From: Desulfosarcina sp.
GTDB lineage: Bacteria; Desulfobacterota; Desulfobacteria; Desulfobacterales; JAFDCJ01
Assembly: GCA_029288035.1 (NCBI GenBank)
Contig: JARFPZ010000008.1
Location: 1-40,570, forward strand
Length of the DNA stretch: 40,570 bases
Direction of reading: 5' to 3'
The notes beneath the pieces are model-generated. The model had not been told where the DNA came from. It did not search any database and saw only the letters and a program-made list of their open reading frames with translations. The stretch's first letter is position 1. Each line of letters starts with the position of its first letter. Of this stretch, positions 15,427-24,128 are shown piece after piece. Both the position numbers and the translations under genes were made by a program.

Positions 15427-18243
15427 CTATCTCAGTTTGAATGCTTTACCTCGTCGCTCGATCTTTGTATCCAATACCCGACGAATCATTTCAGCTATAT
15501 CTTTCATGGCCAAAGGTTTCATGGCAATTTCTTTGATGCCTATATTTTTGATTGTTTCTTTGTCGATCTTTTCGCTGTAACCGGTGCAGACGATGACCGG
15601 GATATTCGGGCGGATTGAAATTATTTTTGCTGCCAGCATAACTCCGGTCATGGCGGGCATCGTCATGTCGGTGATCACCAAATCGAAATCATCTGGATTT
15701 TGGCGGAACAGTCTGAAGGCCGCGTGACTGTCCGTTTTGGCGGTCACCCGATATCCCAGCCGGGTCAGTATCCGCTTGCCAAGATCCGTCTGGAAATCTT
15801 CGTCGTCGACAAACAGGATATGCTCTGTTCCGGTGACCATCAGCTGTACACTATCTTCCGGGTTGGAAGATTCTACTTCAATCGCAGGTAAATATAAATT
15901 AAAGGTGGTTCCCTGTCCCGGTAAGCTTTCCACGGTAATGGCTCCGCCGTGACTTTTGACGATGCCGTGAACCACGGAAAGCCCCATCCCGGTACCTTGC
16001 CCTACTTTTTTGGTGGTGAAAAAGGGATCGAAAATACGTCCCAAAACCTCCGGTGACATGCCGCTACCCGTATCGCTGACGGTGAATTTAATAAATTTTC
16101 CAGGTTTTACACCGGGATGCTGTCCGGCAAAATTAGCGTCCAGGTTTTCATCCGACAGGTTTACTTCTAGGATGCCCCCATCCTCCTGCATGGCATAGCT
16201 CGAATTGGTGCATAGATTCATTAATATTTGATGAATATTTGTGGCATTCGACAGAACGGTAAGATTGGATTTAATGTTGTGACGAATTTGAATGGTTGAC
16301 GGCAATGAAGCCCGCAATAATTTAATGGCTTCATTGACGATAAGATTGACCTTTATCGGCTGCAACTCGTTTTCTCGCCGGCGGCTGAAGGCCAAAATCT
16401 GTCGGACAAGCTCTTTGGCCCTTCCACCTGCCTTCAATACCTGTTTGAAATTATTTTGGATGGGGTCGTCTTTGGGGGTATCCATTAGCGACAGTTCCGT
16501 ATACCCTATGATGGCAGACAGAATATTGTTGAAATCATGAGCTATGCCGCCTGCCAGCGTCCCGATGGCCTCCATTTTTTGTGCCTGAGCAAGACGTTTT
16601 TCAAGCTTCCATTTTTCGGTTACATCGATTCCCACAGCCAGGATTTCTCTGATTCTGCCCTCCTCATCATAAATGGCCTTGTTCATCCAGGTCACCCTAA
16701 CCAGTTCGCCGTTGCGTCGAAGGTTTTCATTTTCGTTGGAGACATAACGTTCAGGCTTGGCCCCGATATCTTTGATCATTGCCTCCAGATCAAAGCCGCT
16801 GCTGTCTTTTTGAGGAACGATGGTGCCGACGACATTTTTCCCGATAATTTCTTCTTCGCGATAACCAAAAAAGCGCTGAGCGTAATTGTTAAAGAAGATT
16901 ACCTGGCCGTTTGTGTCCATGCGTAGAATAATGCAATTGGCACTTTGGACGAGTTCGCGATAGTTTCTCTCACTCCCGCGCAGGGCTGCTTCAGCCCTGT
17001 TTCTTTCCTGAATCATACGGTTTGCCGACTGTGCAAGGGATTCAAATTCCACAAAAGGTAGTTTCTCCGAGTCGATTTTAGCTGATCCTGTAACCACATT
17101 TGAGAAAAATGCGGAAAAAAGGTCAAAACTTTTTTTCATTCGATTCGAGATGAATTTTGCAGATAACAGGATAAGGAACAAAACCGTTGCCAGTATGGCT
17201 ATGATTTTCAAATAATGATTTTTCACTCTTTTCTGCAATGCTGCCCTTTTTTGCGGGATGATGGTTTCAACTTTATCGGCATTGACGCCGGCACCGACAT
17301 ACCATTCCCATTCCGGGATCTTCATGGTGTAACTCAGTTTATTGAAAGTGGCATTGCTGTTGAATTGCGGCATCACATAGCTGACATATCCTCCCCCTGA
17401 TTTGGCGGCTTTTATCAGCTCCCGAACGATCTTGACGCCATTCATATCGGTGATGTCGATCATATTTCGACCTTTTGCGGGTCCTGAAAGACTCAACCCG
17501 TCCCAACGACCTGCAAAAATATAGCCGTCATCACCGAAGGTAATATTCTCAATACGGGCCAGGACTTCCTGCTGAATATCATTAATAACATCATCGAGAT
17601 ATTCGCCCGTTCCGATCAACCAGTTAAACTGTTCAAAATGCTTGATAAATGCTATCTTGGGAAAATCTTTGCCGGCCTCATTGGGCTTGGTCCAGGTATA
17701 GCGATAAAATCCTTCACCGGATTCGTTGATTACTTCGATCATATCCCGGATAACAAATTTGCCATGGGTATCCTTCATATCAATTAAATTCAGACCTTCC
17801 ATTTCAGGTCGATCGGCGAACAGAATTTCAACACCGTCCAGACGGGTGATAAAATAATACCCGCGCTGGTTGTTATAGCGAATGGGTCGCAAGGCATCCT
17901 TAATGATGTTTTTAAGCTCATCCGGATTTTTGGTCGCCCTGTGTTGGTTGTATAAATTGGTAGCGATATCATGTGCTTCATTGGTCCGATTCCTGATGTT
18001 TTGTTTCAACCTTGTTTCTGCCTGGGATTTCTTATATTCGATATAGTCGATTACCTTATCGGTTTCATTTTTAATAAGGTTCTCTTGAGTTTTGACATAA
18101 TCTACCCTTAAAGTGACTTCTTCTTCTTTAAATCGTTCATACTCATTGATTATCCAGAAATAGCCCACCAGGCCCACCGATATAAAGGCCAGAATTACCA
18201 TGCTGTACAAAAAGGTCTTTGTGATGCCGTATTTGGTGTTCAT
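15427..18243 (-). CDS. Hybrid sensor histidine kinase with two Cache domains, PAS and receiver
   Basis: A 938-residue membrane sensor. The first transmembrane helix is at about residues 10 to 31. Two tandem single-Cache-type periplasmic domains follow, marked by RGYYFITRLDGVEILF...KHFEQFNWLIGTGEYLDDV and DGYIFAGRWDGLSLSG...IPEWEWYVGAGVNADKV. The second transmembrane helix is near residue 354. A PAS domain lies at about 425 to 540, then HisKA with GGIAHDFNNILSAIIGYTEL (His near 568), HATPase with N, G1 (SDTGSGM) and G2 (GQGTGMGLSVV) boxes, and a C-terminal receiver with phospho-Asp near 857 (VITDMTMPAM). Cache_2 domains usually bind small organic acids or similar ligands. No output regulator is adjacent. 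Confidence 0.93.
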   Translation of the reverse strand: MNTKYGITKTFLYSMVILAFISVGLVGYFWIINEYERFKEEEVTLRVDYVKTQENLIKNETDKVIDYIEYKKSQAETRLKQNIRNRTNEAHDIATNLYNQHRATKNPDELKNIIKDALRPIRYNNQRGYYFITRLDGVEILFADRPEMEGLNLIDMKDTHGKFVIRDMIEVINESGEGFYRYTWTKPNEAGKDFPKIAFIKHFEQFNWLIGTGEYLDDVINDIQQEVLARIENITFGDDGYIFAGRWDGLSLSGPAKGRNMIDITDMNGVKIVRELIKAAKSGGGYVSYVMPQFNSNATFNKLSYTMKIPEWEWYVGAGVNADKVETIIPQKRAALQKRVKNHYLKIIAILATVLFLILLSAKFISNRMKKSFDLFSAFFSNVVTGSAKIDSEKLPFVEFESLAQSANRMIQERNRAEAALRGSERNYRELVQSANCIILRMDTNGQVIFFNNYAQRFFGYREEEIIGKNVVGTIVPQKDSSGFDLEAMIKDIGAKPERYVSNENENLRRNGELVRVTWMNKAIYDEEGRIREILAVGIDVTEKWKLEKRLAQAQKMEAIGTLAGGIAHDFNNILSAIIGYTELSLMDTPKDDPIQNNFKQVLKAGGRAKELVRQILAFSRRRENELQPIKVNLIVNEAIKLLRASLPSTIQIRHNIKSNLTVLSNATNIHQILMNLCTNSSYAMQEDGGILEVNLSDENLDANFAGQHPGVKPGKFIKFTVSDTGSGMSPEVLGRIFDPFFTTKKVGQGTGMGLSVVHGIVKSHGGAITVESLPGQGTTFNLYLPAIEVESSNPEDSVQLMVTGTEHILFVDDEDFQTDLGKRILTRLGYRVTAKTDSHAAFRLFRQNPDDFDLVITDMTMPAMTGVMLAAKIISIRPNIPVIVCTGYSEKIDKETIKNIGIKEIAMKPLAMKDIAEMIRRVLDTKIERRGKAFKLR

Positions 18244-18267
18244 TATGAAGATGTGATGAAGAAATTG

Positions 18268-18288
18268 AGCCCCGGGGAATCCGGGGCT
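18268..18288 (-). terminator. Possible terminator hairpin after hydroxyacyl-CoA dehydrogenase
   Basis: An 8-bp GC-rich stem AGCCCCGG/CCGGGGCT with a 5-base loop lies 12 bases past the stop of the minus-strand dehydrogenase gene and before the kinase start. The following minus-strand sequence (CAATTTCTT) is only moderately T-rich, so termination may be weak. Confidence 0.45.
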
Positions 18289-18300
18289 ATGTAGCTGAAA

Positions 18301-19239
18301 CTATTTTAGCGAATCGGTCATATCTTCAGCGGAACCGATGACATACTGGGACAGGTCTCGAGCTTTGGGATTGCGGGGGTCGCTCCAATCATAAAAGCCG
18401 GTTCCGCTGCTGGCTCCGAACTCACCGTTTTTCACCATTCGTATCAACGTCAGGGGAGGGTACATACGGGGATCGTTGGATGCCTGGTACATTTGAAGTG
18501 CTACCCGCAGCATGGTGGGGGCCGTGACGAAATCGTGTAGCTTAAACGTTCCCTGAGGATGTCCCAGACTGGTATTCAAACCGATATCGCCGTCTTCAAC
18601 CCGGATTTTTCCCTGCTCCAAGAGACGAACGGCATCCAGCATTTGAGGAACAAGCAGCCGGTTGACCCAGAATCCGGGAATATTGGGTGCCAGAAAAGGT
18701 GCCTTTTTCATGTCGAGTAGTGTCTGACGGGTGAACTCCACAGTTTCAGCGTTGGTTTTGGCACCCGGCACGACCTCGACACCTGGCATCATGGGCACCG
18801 GATTCATGCCATGGGTAATAATGGAACGATCCGGTCGGCCGCCGGCCTCGGCCATGGGATTAATATCCAGGCTGCTGGTATTGGACCAGAACACCACATT
18901 GTCAGGGAGCTGGGGTAATAATTCCGACAGTACCGTACATTTGAGCTTCAGATCTTCGAATATGACCTCTAAAAAGACATCACAGCCTTTGGCTGCTTCC
19001 ATAAAGGCTTCCTTATCCTCATAGGTCGTAATTTTCTTGACGGCTTTCGATACGAAATCCGGATCATCGATTTTAAATTTTTTGGCCACTTTGCCGGTCA
19101 GTTTTTCGCTGGCATCGATCGTTCCGGCCAGAATTTCCTTGTTGCCGTCATAACAGTGGGCTTCATGCCCGGTCATCACGCATTGTGTGATCCAGCCGCG
19201 TCCCATAATACCTGTGCCGATAATTGCGAATTTCATCAT
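18301..19239 (-). CDS. 3-hydroxyacyl-CoA dehydrogenase family protein
   Basis: A 312-residue NAD-dependent dehydrogenase. The N-terminal Rossmann fold starts FAIIGTGIMGRGW and covers about residues 1 to 190, with the SNTSSLDI serine/asparagine motif and HGMNPVPMMPGVEVVPG containing the catalytic histidine. The C-terminal helical dimerisation domain has IPGFWVNRLL, GHPQGTFKLHDFV and GTGFYDW. This is the layout of 3-hydroxybutyryl-CoA dehydrogenase (PaaH/Hbd). It would oxidise or form acetoacetyl-CoA-type intermediates in beta-oxidation or related anaerobic degradation. It stands alone, so the substrate chain cannot be told. AGGAGG precedes two adjacent ATGs. Confidence 0.88.
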   Translation of the reverse strand: MMKFAIIGTGIMGRGWITQCVMTGHEAHCYDGNKEILAGTIDASEKLTGKVAKKFKIDDPDFVSKAVKKITTYEDKEAFMEAAKGCDVFLEVIFEDLKLKCTVLSELLPQLPDNVVFWSNTSSLDINPMAEAGGRPDRSIITHGMNPVPMMPGVEVVPGAKTNAETVEFTRQTLLDMKKAPFLAPNIPGFWVNRLLVPQMLDAVRLLEQGKIRVEDGDIGLNTSLGHPQGTFKLHDFVTAPTMLRVALQMYQASNDPRMYPPLTLIRMVKNGEFGASSGTGFYDWSDPRNPKARDLSQYVIGSAEDMTDSLK

Positions 19240-19727
19240 TTTCCTCCTGATTCAAAGGTTAGGTGTTTAATTTCAGGGCTCTTGACCCCAATTGGAAAAA
19301 CTTCTCGGGAGACCCTGATATCTAAAGAACCTACAAAATTTGTAGTAAAAATAAGCGTAAATTCAAGATGCAATAGATTTTATCATAAATAAATGGAACG
19401 ATAAACGATAACCCAGAAAAAGGTATTATCGACGTCCTTTATATTAGTTAGAGACCTGAAATTAATAAAATTCAGAACAATTTGCCCAAATTCAGTTTTA
19501 TGGACGCGATTTCTGACGTTTCTGTTGAATCAGATTTTACGACACATCAGTAGTTCTGAATTTTGGTCGTTATAGAAAATTGTTCTTTTAAGTGTCAAAC
19601 AAAAAAATGCTGCTGGATTGATTTCGCCGACCTATCCATGATATTAGGATTGAAATTTTGGATTTGATAATTACGTTAGTACCCGGTTTTTATGTCCGGA
19701 CCCACACAGTTTAGAAAGGAATAACCC
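19240..19727. other. AT-rich intergenic region before selD, with inverted repeat
   Basis: About 490 bases without a supported gene, carrying promoters for two divergent genes. It contains a 12-bp perfect inverted repeat (AAAATTCAGAAC at 19467-19478 and GTTCTGAATTTT at 19553-19564) and a second overlapping 10-bp pair (AGAACAATTT and AAATTGTTCT). The arms are about 75 to 95 bases apart, so this looks like a small AT-rich palindromic element or its decayed remains. Confidence 0.4.
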
Positions 19728-20780
19728 ATGCTCTTCGCGAAAAATAAGACTTTGATGGGCCTATCCCGTACTTGCGGGTGAGCGGCCAAAATCGGTCCGA
19801 CGGATCTGTCGGCAGCATTGAAGGGACTTGAAGTATCCGGAGACGAGAATTTATTGGTGGGGTATGAAACCAGCGATGACGCTGCAGTCTATCGCCTGAC
19901 CCCGGAAATTGCTTTTATCAGCACGGTGGATTATATTACACCACCGGTGGACGATCCCTACTGGTTCGGGCAGATTGCCGCCGCTAATTCGCTTTCCGAT
20001 GTCTATGCCATGGGGGGCAAACCGCTGACGGCTTTAAATCTGGTGATGTTTCCATCCAAGAAGCTGGATATGGGGTTGTTGAAGGATATTTTGCACGGCG
20101 CCAGTGACAAAATCAGAGAAGCCGGCGCGTCGATGGCCGGTGGTCACTCCGTCGACGATAATGAACCCAAATTCGGTCTGGCGGTTACGGGACGTGTTCA
20201 TCCCGACCGCATCCTGACGAATCGTGGCTGCCAGGCGGGAGATGCCCTGATACTTACCAAGCCGCTGGGGACGGGTGTCCTTTTCAACGCCGGAAGATCC
20301 GGCAAACTCCCTTATCCCGATCTTGAAGCCATCTTACCCCTGGTGGCCGGCCTGAACGCAAAAGCGATCGAGACGGCGCTAAATTATAAGGTTCATGCCT
20401 GCACGGATATCACCGGATTCGGTATTATGGGTCACGCCTTTGAGATGGCGCGAGGCAGCGGTGTGCAAATTGAGCTGGACTATGCGGCCCTGCCGTTTTA
20501 CCCAAATGCATTTAAGATGTATCAGCGGGGAGAGACCACCGGCAGCAATCCGGCCAATCGAAAGCTGGTGGAAAATTCTTGGGAGATGGTTCACGGCAAA
20601 ACCCTGGCGGAAGAAGAACTTTTGTTTGATCCCCAGACTTCCGGAGGACTTTTGCTGTCTCTACCGGCTACCGAGGCCGATAGTTTATTGACGGCATTGA
20701 AGGAAGTCGGCATTGACACCGCTGCCAGGGTAGGGAAGGTGGTTGGTGATGGGACGTCTTTTGTCAGAGTGCTCACTTAA
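19728..20780 (+). CDS. selD: Selenophosphate synthase, selenocysteine-containing (UGA recoded)
   Basis: The ORF track starts at a TTG at 19818, which would remove the catalytic loop. Reading upstream in the same frame through TGA at 19779 reaches an ATG at 19728 with AAGGA before it. The N-terminus then reads RTCG-U-AAKIGP, where U (residue 18) aligns with catalytic Cys17 of E. coli SelD and the following Lys with Lys20. The rest has the AIR-synthase fold: TSDDAAVYRL, STVDYITPPVDDPYWFGQIAAANSLSDVYAMGGKP, AGGHSVDDNEPKFGLAVTG and TDITGFGIMGHAFEMA. The enzyme makes selenophosphate from selenide and ATP for Sec-tRNA synthesis. Total length is 350 residues, normal for the family. It is convergent with the phosphatidyltransferase and abuts an FAD-gene remnant. 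Confidence 0.92.
19779..19812 (+). promoter_or_regulatory. Candidate bSECIS element and Sec-coding UGA
   Basis: The in-frame TGA at 19779-19781 is followed after 15 bases by a hairpin with stem CCGAC/GTCGG (19797-19801 and 19808-19812) and loop GGATCT. Position and loop match what SelB needs in bacteria: an apical loop 15 to 30 bases after the UGA, with a G-U-rich loop like the GGUCU of E. coli fdhF. The stem is short, so the full fold remains to be computed. Confidence 0.6.
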
Positions 20781-20840
20781 GTAATAGGCTGAAAATAAAC
20801 CGGCCGGCCCTCCGCCGACGATATTGACATCGTAATTCAT
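20775..20840 (-). pseudogene. N-terminal fragment of an FAD-dependent oxidoreductase
   Basis: On the minus strand an ATG at 20840 overlaps the stop of the phosphatidyltransferase as ATGA and reads MNYDVNIVGGGPAGLFSAYYLS. This is a Rossmann FAD-binding start (GxGxxG) as in geranylgeranyl-reductase-like oxidoreductases. Continuing in frame it gives SEHSDK, then enters the antisense of the selD 3' end, loses any family resemblance and stops at 20685. The ATGA coupling shows it was once the next gene of the operon. The break falls at or just inside the 3' end of selD. Confidence 0.65.
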
Positions 20841-21466
20841 ATTTTATCCAGTTCCTTGCTTATGTCCGAATTTTGTTTGTAAACGAATCGAATTCTTTGA
20901 AGGGCCGTGTAGTTGGACAGAACGGCGACGAGCCAAATAGCAATTTTAAATACAGTGATGTGAATTAGTGCTCCCAGCCCGATCAGCACGATACGTTCGG
21001 GACGTTGCATAAACCCCAGTTTGGCTTCAAATCCCAGGCTTTCAGCGCGTGCACGTGTGTAACTGACCATGAACGATCCGCACAGGGCCAGAAAGGTGCC
21101 CGCTGCCGTGCTGTAATCTTCAAAAAGGATAAAGTAGGCACCGATTCCCAGATACATTATAAATTCAGCGTAACGATCGACGGCGGAATCCAATAGGGCA
21201 CCAAACCGCGAAGCCCGGCCGGAAGTTCTTGCTATCGACCCGTCCAGCGTGTCGCAGAAACCCCCTAACAACGTCAATATGCCTGCCAGCCGCAAATACC
21301 CCATCACAAAGGCTGCCGCGCCAAACAGCGTTATGACGACACCTGCAATGGTAACGGCGTTGGGACTTAACCCCCATTTTGAACAGCGGTTGACTAAGGG
21401 CAGCAGCGAATTTGTGAAGCGGTCTTGCAGCATCTGCGGTATTAGCCGTCGGTTCGAATAAGCCAC
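20837..21466 (-). CDS. CDP-alcohol phosphatidyltransferase
   Basis: An integral membrane enzyme joining a CDP-linked lipid to an alcohol headgroup. The signature D-G-x2-A-R-x8-G-x3-D-x3-D is complete (DGSIARTSGRASRFGALLDSAVDR). Hydrophobic segments include AVTIAGVVITLFGAAAFVMGYL, ILTLLGGFCDTLDG, FIMYLGIGAYFILF, AAGTFLALCGSFMVSY and IGLGALIHITVFKIAIWLVAVL. The preferred start is the GTG at 21466, preceded by AGGGG; the ORF track uses a TTG at 21481. The alcohol cannot be told; archaetidylinositol- or phosphatidylinositol-phosphate synthase-like roles are possible. The next gene of its operon is the broken FAD oxidoreductase. Confidence 0.88.
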   Translation of the reverse strand: MAYSNRRLIPQMLQDRFTNSLLPLVNRCSKWGLSPNAVTIAGVVITLFGAAAFVMGYLRLAGILTLLGGFCDTLDGSIARTSGRASRFGALLDSAVDRYAEFIMYLGIGAYFILFEDYSTAAGTFLALCGSFMVSYTRARAESLGFEAKLGFMQRPERIVLIGLGALIHITVFKIAIWLVAVLSNYTALQRIRFVYKQNSDISKELDKI

Positions 21467-21670
21467 TTTTGCGCCCCTCAATTGGATTGTTCTATCCCGC
21501 TATGAAAATTTTACCTCCGACCCACAGGCATAGTATCATAATTTTAACCCGGAAAGAAAGTCTGCTTTTGTGAAGAAATGAGGGGATGACGACCGGTTTT
21601 TTTATCAATGAGGGATTCTGCCCGAAGGATTTTTTACCCGGTTTCTTCTCGGATATTGGGACGGTTGTTA

Positions 21671-21697
21671 ATCGCCCATGAAACCATCATGGGCGAT
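21671..21697 (-). terminator. Hairpin after the zinc dehydrogenase gene
   Basis: A perfect 11-bp stem (ATCGCCCATGA/TCATGGGCGAT) with a 5-base loop lies about 20 bases past the stop of the minus-strand dehydrogenase. The T-tract on the exit side is poor (TTAACAACC), so it may be a weak terminator or a 3' stabilising hairpin. Confidence 0.5.
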
Positions 21698-21718
21698 ATA
21701 TTGTCTATCTGGGCTTAT

Positions 21719-22873
21719 CTAAGGTTTTACCATTATTTTTCCGTCACTGCGATCGGTGGATTTTGCGATGGCATCCACGGCGTTAGCCAGGGAATAGCGG
21801 GCGGAGATAATGGGACTTAAATCCAACCGGCCGGCGGCTACCAGGCGGATAACGTTGGGAAAGGTCTCATGCCCCGAATGTCCCTGGGCGCCGAAGAATT
21901 GTGAGCGGCGTACCTGGAAAGTTTCGAGGTACATGGGTACCCGTTGGGCTGCGCGTCCGATCTGAATGATTTTGCCGTTGATCGCCAGGGATTTTTCCAT
22001 TTCGGGAACGACCAGATGCGGCGCACCGGCGGCTTCGACGTGGAAATCAAACCCTTCACCGTTGCTCAGTTCCATCAAGACTTCATGGGGAGTGACCTGG
22101 GTGGGATCGTAAACGTAATCGGCGCCGACCTGCCCGGCCAACGCACGGCGATTGGGAGATAATTCAAAAGCGGCGATGGTTCCGGCCCCGGCGGCTTTGG
22201 CCAGTCCGATGGCGGCCAGTCCGATGGATCCGGCGCCGAAAACGGAGACGTAATGTCCGGGACGAAACCCCCCGCCCCGCTCGAACATACCGTTGTAGGC
22301 CACGCAGGTCGGTTCGGTCAGAGCGCCCACTTCATAAGCCTTTTCCTCGTCACCAAACCGCTCGGCCACCGCATCGATCTTCCAGCAGAACTTCTCGTCG
22401 ATGGCGATAAAATTGGCAAAGGCTCCCGGGATCGTAAAACCGATTTCCTCGAGGTTGAGGCAGTGGTTGGGATACCCATTGCGGCAGGGGATGCATCGGC
22501 CGCACCAGATCATCTCTTCGGCGGTGATCATGTCGCCTTCTTTAAGGAGAGTGACCTCCTTCCCCACTTCAACCACTTTGCCCGAGAACTCATGGCCCAG
22601 GATGGTGGGGAATTTGGTCAGGCCGGGATATAGGATATAGTCGTCCTCGTCCGTTTCATAAAAGTGCATATCCGAGCCGCACACACCGCAGGCCTTTACT
22701 TCAATCAGCACTTCCTTGGGACCCGGAGTACAATCCGGCCAGGACCGAACCTCCAACTTGGGTCCTTTCCAGACCTGACATCCGCTGATGGCCTTACCCG
22801 TTTCCTTTTCCCAATCCGAGAGTTTATACTCAGATTTGGGCTCCCACTTGGCGTCTAAGACTAAGCTTTTCAT
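21719..22873 (-). CDS. Zinc-dependent MDR dehydrogenase, scyllo-inosose 3-dehydrogenase-like
   Basis: A 384-residue medium-chain dehydrogenase. The catalytic zinc site starts at ACGVCGSDMHFYETDEDDY and continues with LGHEF. A structural zinc is bound by CGRCIPCRNGYPNHC. The NAD-binding fold has VSVFGAGSIGLAAIGLAKAAG. The opening MKSLVLDAKW, the YPGLTKFPTILGHEFSG block and the LETFQVRRSQFFGAQGHSGHETFPNVIRL block closely resemble, from memory, the Thermotoga IolM family that oxidises scyllo-inosose to a diketo-inositol. Family membership beyond MDR is therefore likely but not proven. AAAGG precedes the ATG. It lies downstream of the ABC transporter genes on the same strand, which fits a shared role in cyclitol or sugar use. 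Confidence 0.8.
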   Translation of the reverse strand: MKSLVLDAKWEPKSEYKLSDWEKETGKAISGCQVWKGPKLEVRSWPDCTPGPKEVLIEVKACGVCGSDMHFYETDEDDYILYPGLTKFPTILGHEFSGKVVEVGKEVTLLKEGDMITAEEMIWCGRCIPCRNGYPNHCLNLEEIGFTIPGAFANFIAIDEKFCWKIDAVAERFGDEEKAYEVGALTEPTCVAYNGMFERGGGFRPGHYVSVFGAGSIGLAAIGLAKAAGAGTIAAFELSPNRRALAGQVGADYVYDPTQVTPHEVLMELSNGEGFDFHVEAAGAPHLVVPEMEKSLAINGKIIQIGRAAQRVPMYLETFQVRRSQFFGAQGHSGHETFPNVIRLVAAGRLDLSPIISARYSLANAVDAIAKSTDRSDGKIMVKP

Positions 22874-23019
22874 GAACCTTTCCTTTCTATCTAATTGTGA
22901 TGGATCGTTTCGATAACGTAGAAAATTTGACTATACATAACCGCTAAAACCCTGTCAACAAAGACCTATGGTCAAACTTGTATTTAAAATTAAATCATGA
23001 TTTTCACCAGTCCAGTTGC

Positions 23020-24114
23020 CTACTGCACCTCCTCGTAGGGTAAAATATGCAGGCTTTTTTCCTGAAAATTTATCGTCACTTCCTCACCCGCTTTAAAAAC
23101 CATATGCTCCTGAGGATTGGCAATTTCCACGGTGATAATATTTTTTTCAATCTCAACCTCATACACCATCTGTGAACCCAGGTAAACTGCTTCTTGAACG
23201 GTGCCGGTAAGGGTGTCCGGCATTTTGGGTATCAGCTTTACAGATTCCGGCCGAACGACCAGAAGCACGCGTTGCCCTTCTGAAAAGGAACCCTTTTGCA
23301 CAACAACCTGAAATTTCTTGCCCAATATGTCGAGTACAATTTCATCATTGGAGGGCATGCTTCCAACCCGACCTTCCAGAAAGTTGGCCTTGCCAATAAA
23401 ATCAGCCACGAAACGGTTTGCCGGTTTGGCATAAATTGCCTGGGGGCTTCCAATCTGCATGATTTTTCCTTGATGCATGATAACCACCCGATCAGATAGG
23501 GTCATGGCCTCCTCCTGATCATGGGTCACATAGACCGATGTTATTCCCACCCGCTGCTGCAGCTTGCGAATCTCCAGCCGGGTGGACACCCGCAGCTTGG
23601 CGTCAAGGTTGGAAAGCGGCTCATCGAGCAGAAGCACCTTGGGCTCCATTACCAGAGATCTGGCCAGACTGACGCGTTGCTGCTGGCCTCCTGAAAGCTG
23701 AGCCGGAGCGCGTTCGGCCAGTCCCTCCAGGCCAACAAGCTGCATGATGTTCTCGACCTGCTCACGAATGCTATGAGCTGAGCGCCGCCGTATCTTCAGT
23801 CCATAGGCGATGTTCTCAAACACCGTCAAATGCGGGAAGAGGGCATAGTTTTGGAATACCATGGTGGTGGGTCGCTGGTTGGGTGGCGTCGTACTGACAT
23901 CTTCACCATCAATACGTATTTCACCGGATGTGGGAAGCTCAAAACCGGAAATCATCCTGAGGGTCGTTGTCTTTCCACAACCGGATGGTCCCAAAAGCGT
24001 CACCAACTCCCCTTCTTGGACGTCAATGTTTACATTGTCAACGGCCGTAAAGGCAGCTTCACCCGTGCCAAATACTTTAACAAGGTGTTTAAGAACAAGA
24101 TAGTCTTGCCGCAT
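23020..24114 (-). CDS. ABC transporter ATP-binding protein (FbpC/AfuC/PotA type)
   Basis: A 364-residue ATPase of the MOI/CUT class. Walker A is GPSGCGKTT, the Q-loop is FQNYALFPH, the signature is LSGGQQQR, Walker B is VLLLDEPLSNLD and the H-loop is VTHDQEEA. A C-terminal TOBE regulatory domain spans about residues 245 to 360. It lies 14 bases after the permease stop, with an AGAGG ribosome site, and forms the transporter with the fused permease and the binding protein upstream. The class includes importers of ferric ion, polyamines, phosphonates and sugar phosphates. Confidence 0.94.
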   Translation of the reverse strand: MRQDYLVLKHLVKVFGTGEAAFTAVDNVNIDVQEGELVTLLGPSGCGKTTTLRMISGFELPTSGEIRIDGEDVSTTPPNQRPTTMVFQNYALFPHLTVFENIAYGLKIRRRSAHSIREQVENIMQLVGLEGLAERAPAQLSGGQQQRVSLARSLVMEPKVLLLDEPLSNLDAKLRVSTRLEIRKLQQRVGITSVYVTHDQEEAMTLSDRVVIMHQGKIMQIGSPQAIYAKPANRFVADFIGKANFLEGRVGSMPSNDEIVLDILGKKFQVVVQKGSFSEGQRVLLVVRPESVKLIPKMPDTLTGTVQEAVYLGSQMVYEVEIEKNIITVEIANPQEHMVFKAGEEVTINFQEKSLHILPYEEVQ

Positions 24115-24128
24115 CCCATAACCTCTGT

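Noticed and set aside
20591-20776. ORF-track minus-strand frame inside selD
   Set aside because: It is in a different frame from the FAD-oxidoreductase fragment and is antisense to intact selD.
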